A DNA stretch of 22,782 nucleotides from Gallionellaceae bacterium (GTDB taxonomy: Bacteria > Pseudomonadota > Gammaproteobacteria > Burkholderiales > Gallionellaceae): NCBI GenBank assembly GCA_003151655.1, contig PLYB01000240.1, forward strand, positions 1 to 22,782, read 5' to 3'. The position numbers were made by a program, and so were the translations under genes. Below are positions 1 to 6,802 of the stretch, one piece after another; the stretch's first letter is position 1; every line of letters begins with the position of its first letter. The notes below the pieces were generated by a model that saw only the letters and a program-made list of their open reading frames with translations, was not told the DNA's origin and did no database searches.

Positions 1-169
1 TGGCCATGGTAAACGTCTTGCCGGAGCCGGTCACGCCGAGCAGCGTCTGATACGAAAGCCCATCTTCAATCCCCTCCACCAGTTGCGCGATGGCCGTAGG
101 CTGATCCCCCGCCGGTTCAAACGGCAGGTGCAGGCGGTAGGGACTATTAGGGAAGGTTTGGATGTTCAT
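1..169 (-). CDS. uvrB: Excinuclease ABC subunit B, N-terminal 56 codons (partial)
   Basis: The reverse complement from the ATG at 167-169 reads MNIQTFPNSPYRLHLPFEPA, then GDQPTAIAQLVEGIEDG and the Walker A stretch LLGVTGSGKTFTMA. The order GDQP..AI..L..G...G...QTLLGVTGSGKT is the hallmark start of UvrB, the DNA-damage-loading helicase-like subunit of UvrABC nucleotide excision repair, which acts in the cytoplasm. The rest runs off the left edge. No good Shine-Dalgarno precedes the ATG (CTTGCCACCC), and a TACAAT -10-like hexamer lies only 12 nt upstream, so a very short or absent leader is possible. The gene lies downstream of ybbA on the same strand with a 55-nt gap. Identity is near certain from the motif; only the start context is uncertain. 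Confidence 0.93.
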   Translation of the reverse strand, partial: MNIQTFPNSPYRLHLPFEPAGDQPTAIAQLVEGIEDGLSYQTLLGVTGSGKTFTMA

Positions 170-180
170 GGGTGGCAAGT

Positions 181-186
181 ATTGTA
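181..186 (-). promoter_or_regulatory. Candidate -10 element just upstream of uvrB
   Basis: TACAAT on the minus strand (5 of 6 matches to TATAAT) ends 12 nt before the uvrB ATG. Initiation there would give a leader of only a few nucleotides. A -35 is unclear: TTGCAT lies at 15-nt spacing and weaker hexamers at 17. No LexA box of the form CTGT-N8-ACAG was found between here and the ybbA stop. This is a weak call from composition and position only. Confidence 0.3.
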
Positions 187-224
187 CGGGGAAAGGCACG
201 AATGCAAAACGGGAAAGTGGCGTA

Positions 225-890
225 TTACACGACACATCCCGCCGCTAGCCGTATCTGTTTTCCGCAGCGTTGCGCCAACGCCTCGTCGTGTGTCACCAAA
301 ATCAATGTCGTCCCTTGTGCTAAATTTAGTTCCAGCATAAGTTCGATGACTTGCTTGCCGGTGGCAGCATCGAGGTTACCGGTGGGTTCGTCGGCGAAGA
401 GTATTTTTGGTTGGGTAACGAAGGCGCGGGCAAGTGCGACGCGCTGTTGCTCGCCGCCGGATAGATGCTTGGGTAAGTGATGCGCGCGTGCACTCAGTCC
501 AACCAGATGCAACGACTCGGCGGCGCGTTGGCGAGCATCGGCAACGCCGCGCAGCTCCAGTGGCAGCATGACGTTTTCCAGCGCATTTAGCGCGGGAAGT
601 AATTGGAATGACTGGAATACGAAGCCCGCCAGTTCGCCGCGTAATCTTGCCCGTCCATCTTCATCCAATGCAGACAGGTTGGTGCCATTCAGCAGCACGC
701 TGCCGCTGCTGGGCAAATCCAGCCCGGCCAATAGACCCAGCAAAGTGGATTTTCCGGAGCCGGACGCACCGACAATGGCGAGGCTCTCGCCAGCCTCCAC
801 CGCGAAAGTGACATCATGCAGGATAACGAGCGGTTGATCGCCGCTTAATACTTGCTTGGTGAGCCCTTCTGCCTGCACAATTGAAGCCAT
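225..890 (-). CDS. ybbA: LolD/YbbA-family ABC transporter ATPase
   Basis: A 221-residue nucleotide-binding subunit of the MacB/LolD-type ABC family, which powers lipoprotein release or envelope export from the inner face of the cytoplasmic membrane. Visible motifs: Walker A GASGSGKST (41-49), Q-loop FQSFQLLPALNALENV (from about 92), signature LSGGEQQRVALARAF (143-157), Walker B ILFADEPTGNLD (163-174) and switch His201. The start is placed at 890 because AAGGAT lies just upstream; 13 extra codons further up are possible but lack a ribosome site. Divergence from tesA matches the E. coli ybbA-tesA layout. Unlike E. coli, no ybbP-type permease follows; uvrB does, so the membrane partner must be encoded elsewhere. 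The choice between ybbA and lolD is inferred from the neighbourhood. Confidence 0.9.
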   Translation of the reverse strand: MASIVQAEGLTKQVLSGDQPLVILHDVTFAVEAGESLAIVGASGSGKSTLLGLLAGLDLPSSGSVLLNGTNLSALDEDGRARLRGELAGFVFQSFQLLPALNALENVMLPLELRGVADARQRAAESLHLVGLSARAHHLPKHLSGGEQQRVALARAFVTQPKILFADEPTGNLDAATGKQVIELMLELNLAQGTTLILVTHDEALAQRCGKQIRLAAGCVV

Positions 891-1497
891 GAAATCCTTA
901 CCCCTCAAAATTTTTTTGTTGCTCGCCACGCTGCTGCTGCCCTACCCTGCTCTCGCCGCGAAAAACATTCTGGTGTTTGGCGATAGTTTATCAGCCGGCT
1001 ACGGAATTGCACGCGATGCTGCGTGGGTCAGCTTGCTGCAGCAGGAATTACGGCAAAATAATTCACCGTATGCGGTGATGAATGCCAGCATCAGCGGCGA
1101 GACCACATCAGGCGGGCTGCGGCGCATCGGCAAAGCGTTGCAGGAACATCAACCGAAGATCGTCATCATCGAGCTCGGGGCGAACGATGGATTACGCGGT
1201 TCGACCATCGGCGATACTGAAAAGAATCTTGGCGCGATCATTGAACAATCGCGCAAGGCAAATGCCAAGATTGTTCTTCTTGGCATCCAGATTCCGCCCA
1301 ACTACGGTCTGGATTACGCCAGACAATTCCGCATGCTCTATCCTATGCTGGCGAAACGCTACAAGGTGGCACTGGTTCCCTTTATGCTGGAAGGTATTCC
1401 AGCGGAACAGTTTCAAGCCGACAATCTGCATCCCAATGCGAAAGCACAAGCGCAGATACTGCGCAATGTAGAGCGGGTGTTGAAACCGTTGCTGTAA
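889..1497 (+). CDS. tesA: Periplasmic GDSL-type esterase / acyl-CoA thioesterase I / lysophospholipase L1
   Basis: A 202-residue SGNH hydrolase that cleaves acyl esters or thioesters in the periplasm. Residues 1-24 form a signal peptide (MKSLPLKIFLLLATLLLPYP then ALAA). Block I is VFGDSLSAGYG with nucleophile Ser33; block II is NASISGETTSGG (Gly70); block III is ELGANDGLRG with Asn99; block V is DNLHPN with Asp178 and His181. All four SGNH residues are present, so it should be active. The ATG at 889 is chosen because it begins exactly at the signal peptide; 11 extra upstream codons would spoil it. Its start codon overlaps the divergent ybbA start in a shared CATG. It ends convergently 40 nt from sppA, with no clear terminator between them. 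Confidence 0.93.
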   Translation: MKSLPLKIFLLLATLLLPYPALAAKNILVFGDSLSAGYGIARDAAWVSLLQQELRQNNSPYAVMNASISGETTSGGLRRIGKALQEHQPKIVIIELGANDGLRGSTIGDTEKNLGAIIEQSRKANAKIVLLGIQIPPNYGLDYARQFRMLYPMLAKRYKVALVPFMLEGIPAEQFQADNLHPNAKAQAQILRNVERVLKPLL

Positions 1498-1537
1498 ACC
1501 AAGCTCGCCTGATTTATCTCAAAGTAATGCCGTTTAC

Positions 1538-2464
1538 CTACGCACCGAATCCGGGGAAGGCACTCGCCACGCCCGCGCCGAATTTTTTGGCCAAACGATC
1601 CGCGATACCTTCGTGCGTGGTGAAGTCAACAATGTCTTCCGCTTTGATAACATCACGAGCCACTGAATACACAGTGCCAATTTCATCGGCCAACCCCATC
1701 TTGATACTCTGATCGCCAGTCCAGAATAAACCGCTGAACATTTCGGGAGTTTCTTTCAAACGCTTGCCGCGCCCTTGTTTCACCACGTCGATGAATTGCT
1801 GGTGTATCTCTTCCAGCATCTTTTTAGTGAACTCGGCATGCTTGGGATTGAGCGGAGAAAATGGATCCATAAATCCTTTGTTCTCGCCTGCCGTCATCAG
1901 GCGACGCTCCACGCCCAATTTTTCCATCGTGCCGGTAAAACCGAAACCATCCATCAGCACGCCGATTGAGCCGACGATACTTGCCTTGTTGACATAAATC
2001 TTATCTGCGGCAGCCGCGATGTAGTAACCACCGGAAGCGCATATATCTTCGACCACCACATACAGTGGGATATTGGGATACAGCGCGCGCAGACGGCGGA
2101 TCTCGTCATTGACGTAACCGGCCTGCACCGGGCTACCGCCAGGGCTGTTGATACGCAGGATAACCCCCTGCGTGTTTTTATCCTTAAAGGCATCTTGCAG
2201 ACTACCAATCAGGTTGTCGGCACTTGCGGCACTATCCGCTGCAATCACGCCATGCAAATCAATCAAAGCCGTGTGCTTGCCACCGGACAATCCGCTTTCA
2301 GATTTATTGAACCATCCCATAAATAGGAATAGCACAATAAACAAATAGGCGAACGTCAGCGCTTTATAAAAGATGCTCCAGCGCCGCGCACGACGCTGCT
2401 CCTGTATCGATGACAGCGCCAGCTTTTCCAGCACGCTACGTTCCCAGTTATTTTGCTCAGACAT
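1538..2464 (-). CDS. sppA: Signal peptide peptidase, S49 family (short SppA)
   Basis: A 308-residue inner-membrane serine protease that degrades cleaved signal peptides. One N-terminal transmembrane helix lies at about residues 33-51 (IFYKALTFAYLFIVLFLFMG). The S49 core includes RINSPGGSP (105-112), the nucleophile Ser144 in ICASGGYYIA, the SIVGSIGVLM block, and Lys196 in TAGENKGFMDPF as the presumed general base. The Ser-Lys spacing of 52 equals that of the Bacillus short-form SppA (Ser147/Lys199). The length fits the single-domain form, not the roughly 600-residue E. coli double-domain form. It follows the HAD phosphatase by 47 nt on the same strand, an arrangement common in betaproteobacteria, so the two are probably co-transcribed. 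Confidence 0.93.
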   Translation of the reverse strand: MSEQNNWERSVLEKLALSSIQEQRRARRWSIFYKALTFAYLFIVLFLFMGWFNKSESGLSGGKHTALIDLHGVIAADSAASADNLIGSLQDAFKDKNTQGVILRINSPGGSPVQAGYVNDEIRRLRALYPNIPLYVVVEDICASGGYYIAAAADKIYVNKASIVGSIGVLMDGFGFTGTMEKLGVERRLMTAGENKGFMDPFSPLNPKHAEFTKKMLEEIHQQFIDVVKQGRGKRLKETPEMFSGLFWTGDQSIKMGLADEIGTVYSVARDVIKAEDIVDFTTHEGIADRLAKKFGAGVASAFPGFGA

Positions 2465-2511
2465 ATTCGCTATTGTTCCTTAAACGTTCCATGAAATATC
2501 GTGCAAGTATA

Positions 2512-3168
2512 TCAGGCATAAGCTTTGAACCAAGCGCGCAATTCGTAAAAATCCCCTACCAGCGCCAATGGCTTCAGTTCGCGCAATTGCTCCGCAGGAT
2601 GCGCACCGTGCGTCACACCTACCGCATCGACTCCGGCATTGAGCGCCATTTGCAAATCGTGCGTGGTATCCCCCACCATCAACACCCGCTCTGCGGACAC
2701 ACCCAGTTCGTCAATTATTTCCAGCAACATGGCCGGATGCGGTTTGGAAAAGGTCTGATCGGCAGTACGTGTTGCGTGAAAATATTCACCCAATTCGCTC
2801 GAAGCCAGCACACGATTCAGTCCATTGCGATTCTTGCCCGTAGCCACCGCCAAAAGATAACCTTGCTCATGCAGTTCGGTGATCGTCTCGCGAGCCCCGG
2901 CAAATAGCTGGATTGCAGCATCCTGAGACATAAAATGTTGGCGATAGCGTAGCGCCAATGGCCCATACATGGAATCTGGTGCATCCGGTACTGCATGACG
3001 CAGAGCCTCTATCAGCCCCATACCAATAACATGGCGTGCTGCTTCATCGCTTGGCACAGGGAGATTTAAATCACGACAAGCGGCTTGGATCGAGCTCGAA
3101 ATTACCGCTGTCGAATCCATTACTGTACCGTCCCAATCAAAAACAATTACATCGTAGCGTTTAGTCAT
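2512..3168 (-). CDS. HAD-IA family hydrolase, phosphoglycolate-phosphatase-like
   Basis: A 218-residue haloacid-dehalogenase-type phosphatase. Motif I DWDGT has nucleophile Asp11 and acid/base Asp13; motif II VATGKN has Thr110; motif III SKPHP has Lys142; motif IV VGDTTHD has Asp167 and Asp171. The helical cap lies between residues 20 and 85, as in subclass IA. Substrate cannot be told from sequence; 2-phosphoglycolate or a similar small phosphate ester is plausible by family. In many betaproteobacteria this gene sits between rluC and sppA. Here sppA follows but rluC is missing: the cytochrome cluster occupies the upstream side. The ribosome site is a modest GGAA about 5 nt before the ATG. 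Confidence 0.85.
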   Translation of the reverse strand: MTKRYDVIVFDWDGTVMDSTAVISSSIQAACRDLNLPVPSDEAARHVIGMGLIEALRHAVPDAPDSMYGPLALRYRQHFMSQDAAIQLFAGARETITELHEQGYLLAVATGKNRNGLNRVLASSELGEYFHATRTADQTFSKPHPAMLLEIIDELGVSAERVLMVGDTTHDLQMALNAGVDAVGVTHGAHPAEQLRELKPLALVGDFYELRAWFKAYA

Positions 3169-3190
3169 TTCATTCCGGAATTTAGATCAG

Positions 3191-3222
3191 AAAAAAACTC
3201 CCCTCCAAGGAGCGGGAGTTTT
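3191..3222 (-). terminator. Rho-independent terminator of the cytochrome-porin operon
   Basis: AAAACTCCC (3194-3202) pairs with GGGAGTTTT (3214-3222), and the internal CTCC/GGAG can extend the stem. Read on the minus strand, the hairpin is followed by seven T. It lies about 80 nt past the porin stop codon and just before the HAD gene, so it closes the electron-transfer operon. Confidence 0.85.
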
Positions 3223-3299
3223 ATCGATATGTGGATTTGTCGCTATTCTACCTCGTCCACTTTGGCCGCGGGGCAGACTAAACTCAAACGGTCATGTTG

Positions 3300-5504
3300 T
3301 TAAAAATTCCAACGGAAGCCCAGCGAAGTAAATATTCTGGTATTCGTTGAGGTTTGAATGGGGCCGGTGGTGGTGGTTAGCTCGGCACCCAAGTCCGCAT
3401 TAATGCTAATGTCTTGTACCACTTGGTACGTGGCATGCACCATAGGCATATTGCGTGACAGGCTTGCACCGTAATTATCGGTTTGCTGATAGAAATTCCA
3501 CGAAGAGTCGAGCGAGAACTCACGACCGAAGGACATTCGGTTGTATATAAATAGGGTTTCTCCATTTTGAACGTAGTCACTGGTCACGTAGCTAGTGCCA
3601 AATGTTGTTATATCTGCATTTGAATAAAGATTGCTCGCTATCAATTGGGCGGTCACTGTCTTTTCTAATCCTGTTGCAGGTGTCGCAGTCATATATCCGG
3701 CTACCGTCTGGGTGCCATCTATATTCAAGCTGCCACTGGCTGACAAGCCGGAAGTATTAGCCAATTTCATATCCACACCAGCTTGCCAATTTGCACTCAA
3801 TTTTTGCATGACACCAATCTGTGAATAGGCCGTACTGACAGTACGATCTTGTGCCAGTTGCTTCAACAGCGCCTCATTCATAGTCGGCATTGCCAGCAGA
3901 TCCTGCACTGAAGTTGTCGATGCACCATTCAATGCGTTTCGAGTGCTTAAATTTTTCCGATAATCGGCAATGAAATTGAAGGTGGTTCCCGTCTCCATCC
4001 CATACGTTCCGGTGAACATAAGCGTGTTCAGCGCATTGTAATAAATGTCGTAATCAATTGCGGAATAGGCTGTCTTTTTGCCTTCGAAGTATCTAACTTC
4101 AGCGCCCACCGCACGACGGTCCAGAATACCTTCGATAGTTTGATTCTGAAAATATACCGACACGGGCCCCTTATCTACACTGAAGCCATAGAAAGTTGGC
4201 TGATTACTGGAAGTAAAGTCAACCAATTGCCCGGCCACCCCATTAACACGTATATTTTGTGCCGAGCCAACACCTGCATAAACGCCATCGAAACGTCCCA
4301 TCACTCCGGCACCACCGGTAGTCTGGCGTCCCACTCGGGTGGAATAATCCGCAGTACGATTCTTCAGCTCAAAATAGGCGGCATAAGTGCGATTGGTGTT
4401 GGTTGATTGAGTGGAGTTAGTTTGCGCCGGTAAAAAATTTTGCATCTGCACATCGCGATAAACCACACGGTTATCATAATTCTCGCTGACATAGCGCCCG
4501 ATGGCATCGACATTGCTGATCAGCGAAGACTGATCCTTCATGGAATAAGTATCTGTCTGGGTAGTACCGTTAAATTGATAGGTGGACTGCAAATTGCTTT
4601 GTCCAAAATAATATTGCGAAGAAATACCGCCCTGAACAAAACTGCGGGGTTCGATTTTTCTCGCTGGCGACTCGGCTTTGGCCGATGGTTCAGACGAGCC
4701 TAATCTGGCCAGACGCTGCTTGACCCGCTGCACACCGGGGTCGCCCTCGGTGGTATAGAGCTTCAAATAGAGCTCATATTCCACTTTGGCCTTGGCCTGT
4801 TGACCGCCGCGCTCGCGCGCCACGCCCACCCATTCCTGCGCATCCTGCGAATACATGTTGGGAGGCAACATCAACAGCTTGTTAAACGCTTCCGTCGCCG
4901 CAGAATAATTTTTCGCGGAAAGTGCATCGCGCCCGGCCAGCATGAGCTTATAGGCCTGCTGGTTGTTTTCAGCCTGCATCGCTTCCGGGCTACCTGCGGC
5001 AGGTGTAGCTTTCTGTTGAACAGGCGGCTGTACTGCTGGCAAGTACGGCAAAGATAAATTGCTTATCTCCGGCGCAGCCGATTTATCTGACTTGATAGTA
5101 ATCACGAAACTGCGGCTATCACTACCGGCGCTCACGGAAAAGTTAACTTCTCTGGCAAACTCGACCACCAGCTTTGGCTGTGTTGCCTGATCGCGCGTCG
5201 TCACGGTAAATGCCGGGGTCAATGAAGTTGCTGGCGAATTGCGCACTTCTTGATCCGCCCAGGTTTCAGTCTGATCCGAACTCGGCACACGCTCATAATA
5301 AATTTCCACAACGCGAGACTTTTCACCGGGCACGTAGCGCAAAAAGTGTACCGGTGTGGTGAGCGTGATCGTTGCCTGCGCATCATCACCCCGTTGTTGC
5401 AGGCTAATATCCTCCAGCGGAGCAGCAACAGCACTGACTGTAATGGCAACCAGCGAAAAATAACTTACCGATAAATAACGCTTAAATAAAAGCCGATATT
5501 TCAC
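3300..5504 (-). CDS. Outer-membrane beta-barrel porin with periplasmic AMIN-like and TPR domains
   Basis: A 734-residue protein with a signal peptide ending AVAA (cleavage after about 28). Residues 29-145 are beta-rich and resemble an AMIN or secretin-N type envelope domain. A Pro/Gln linker follows, then about 95 residues of TPR-like helices (residues 175-270, with AYKLMLAGRDALSAKNYSAA and YELYLKLY). From about 290 to the end, alternating strands rich in Tyr, Asn and Thr finish with FTSLGFRWNF; the terminal aromatic is the outer-membrane insertion signal. It starts with GTG, chosen because AGGAG lies 6 nt upstream and the signal peptide begins there. Placed last in an operon with two multiheme cytochromes, it is inferred to be the porin sheath of a porin-cytochrome conduit of PCC3 type. 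The TPR domain could dock a cytochrome on the periplasmic side. Confidence 0.8.
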   Translation of the reverse strand: MKYRLLFKRYLSVSYFSLVAITVSAVAAPLEDISLQQRGDDAQATITLTTPVHFLRYVPGEKSRVVEIYYERVPSSDQTETWADQEVRNSPATSLTPAFTVTTRDQATQPKLVVEFAREVNFSVSAGSDSRSFVITIKSDKSAAPEISNLSLPYLPAVQPPVQQKATPAAGSPEAMQAENNQQAYKLMLAGRDALSAKNYSAATEAFNKLLMLPPNMYSQDAQEWVGVARERGGQQAKAKVEYELYLKLYTTEGDPGVQRVKQRLARLGSSEPSAKAESPARKIEPRSFVQGGISSQYYFGQSNLQSTYQFNGTTQTDTYSMKDQSSLISNVDAIGRYVSENYDNRVVYRDVQMQNFLPAQTNSTQSTNTNRTYAAYFELKNRTADYSTRVGRQTTGGAGVMGRFDGVYAGVGSAQNIRVNGVAGQLVDFTSSNQPTFYGFSVDKGPVSVYFQNQTIEGILDRRAVGAEVRYFEGKKTAYSAIDYDIYYNALNTLMFTGTYGMETGTTFNFIADYRKNLSTRNALNGASTTSVQDLLAMPTMNEALLKQLAQDRTVSTAYSQIGVMQKLSANWQAGVDMKLANTSGLSASGSLNIDGTQTVAGYMTATPATGLEKTVTAQLIASNLYSNADITTFGTSYVTSDYVQNGETLFIYNRMSFGREFSLDSSWNFYQQTDNYGASLSRNMPMVHATYQVVQDISINADLGAELTTTTGPIQTSTNTRIFTSLGFRWNF

Positions 5505-5612
5505 TTTATCTCCTGACTAGCAATATAAGTTAAGCAAATACCTGTCTTCTCCGGCACAGGTTGAAATCCATTTGCAACTCCCTGAAACAAAATTCTCACC
5601 CAACTCAGTAAA

Positions 5613-6728
5613 TCATCTATTCCAAGTGGTATATGAACTGTGACATCCACTTGCTCCGCAATCCTTGGATTGATTGTGATTATGTGTTTGCGCACCCAAT
5701 ACATTTGCTCCGGTTCGATGGCAGGGTGCGCAGGGTGAGGAAACGAGATAACCATGCAAAGAAGCGCCGGTTATCCACGTAGATGCAGTCGGATGACAGG
5801 CGCTGCAAGCTATGGTTGATGGCTGAAAGTACGATGTGGCAACGTGGTTAGCTGGCATGCCTCCAAGTGCGCCTAGCCAAGTTGTCGTGGTAGTGTGGCA
5901 AGTATTGCAATCGCTCGTTCCAATGGAGGTATGTCCGGAAAATTGGGCCGTTCCTGTTGCACGGTTACCATTGTGACAATTGGAACATGGCGTACCGGCA
6001 GAAGCATGGTCATACATCGCAACTAACCAAGTTGTATAACTGTGATGGCATGATTCACAAGCTATCGAGCTGTTTTGAGCGCCATGAGCAAATCCCTCAG
6101 GTGTGGTTCCGCCAATATTGTTTTTAAAATAAGCCGACCCATCACATGCTGTTACTGTAGGGCAATGACAAGTAACACAGCCCGAAACCACCCCATTATG
6201 ATTCCAGGAAGAAGGGAGCCAAGCACTAGTGCGGTGGCAGTTGTCGCAAGACTTGGTCGCTTTATTTAAAGAAGTATGACTCGCGGGCCTTCCTGTTGCA
6301 GTAAGACGGTTGTGACAGCTTGCACATTGGCCGGGAGTGGCTTTCCCATGGTTATAACGCGCTCCGAAGAAAGTTACCGTATTGGTATGACATACCTCAC
6401 AAGGCTCCGTAGTCACAAGATGCGTTGACGGCATGGATAATGCGACAACACGTTGACCTTTCGTGTGGCATCCTGAACAATTACGGGGAGTTCCCTTGAA
6501 TACCCCGCCCACATGGCAACTTCCGCATTCTGCAATGGCATGAGCCCCTGTCAGCACAAATCCGGTGCTCATGTGATTGAAACGCTCTGTCTGTGATTGT
6601 TCACCCGTAGCGGTGGCATCAGATTGCGCAGCAAATGCAGAGAGCGAGAGAGAAAGCGACAGTATTACCAACGCGGTCATCAGCGACTTGGGAATAAAAA
6701 ATATTTTGTCCAATGCGAGCTGTTTCAT
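5613..6728 (-). CDS. Dodecaheme c-type cytochrome (11 CXXCH plus one CX4CH)
   Basis: A 371-residue secreted protein with a long signal peptide cleaved after about Ala34 (LSAFAA). I count eleven CXXCH sites (CGSCH, CSGCH, CEVCH, CASCH, CDNCH, CVTCH, CESCH, CSNCH, CNTCH, CSACH, CAPCH) and a C-terminal CGASGCH, a CX4CH site of the kind known in some multiheme cytochromes. Segments between hemes repeat a T.W.....H pattern, giving extra His residues for distal ligands. It is rich in Thr, Ser, Ala and Gly and poor in Lys, unlike its 27-heme neighbour. That contrast, and its place directly before the porin, suggest it is the surface-facing or barrel-embedded cytochrome of the complex; this is inference. 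The start is supported by AAGGAG 5 nt upstream. A 74-nt gap separates it from the 27-heme gene and 108 nt from the porin. Confidence 0.9.
   Translation of the reverse strand: MKQLALDKIFFIPKSLMTALVILSLSLSLSAFAAQSDATATGEQSQTERFNHMSTGFVLTGAHAIAECGSCHVGGVFKGTPRNCSGCHTKGQRVVALSMPSTHLVTTEPCEVCHTNTVTFFGARYNHGKATPGQCASCHNRLTATGRPASHTSLNKATKSCDNCHRTSAWLPSSWNHNGVVSGCVTCHCPTVTACDGSAYFKNNIGGTTPEGFAHGAQNSSIACESCHHSYTTWLVAMYDHASAGTPCSNCHNGNRATGTAQFSGHTSIGTSDCNTCHTTTTTWLGALGGMPANHVATSYFQPSTIACSACHPTASTWITGASLHGYLVSSPCAPCHRTGANVLGAQTHNHNQSKDCGASGCHSSYTTWNR
5640..5660 (-). other. CX4CH heme-binding site (CGASGCH)
   Basis: Residues 357-363 of the dodecaheme cytochrome read CGASGCH, with four residues between the cysteines. 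Such sites are known in tetraheme c3-type and other multiheme cytochromes and need no special lyase there. It is the last site before the C-terminus SSYTTWNR, so it may form the terminal or exit heme. Confidence 0.75.
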
Positions 6729-6802
6729 TTCTTCTCCTTAATCATAATCCCAACAACGGAACGAATACTCACCTGCAAATCATTCCTACTTCCGTCCAAC
6801 TC

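Noticed and set aside
170..260. LexA (SOS) box upstream of uvrB
   Set aside because: The nearest candidate, CTG-N7-CAG type, has the wrong spacing; no CTGT-N8-ACAG was found.
891..929. N-terminal extension of the ABC ATPase to position 929
   Set aside because: No Shine-Dalgarno supports it. The start at 890 has AAGGAT upstream and gives a normal family N-terminus.
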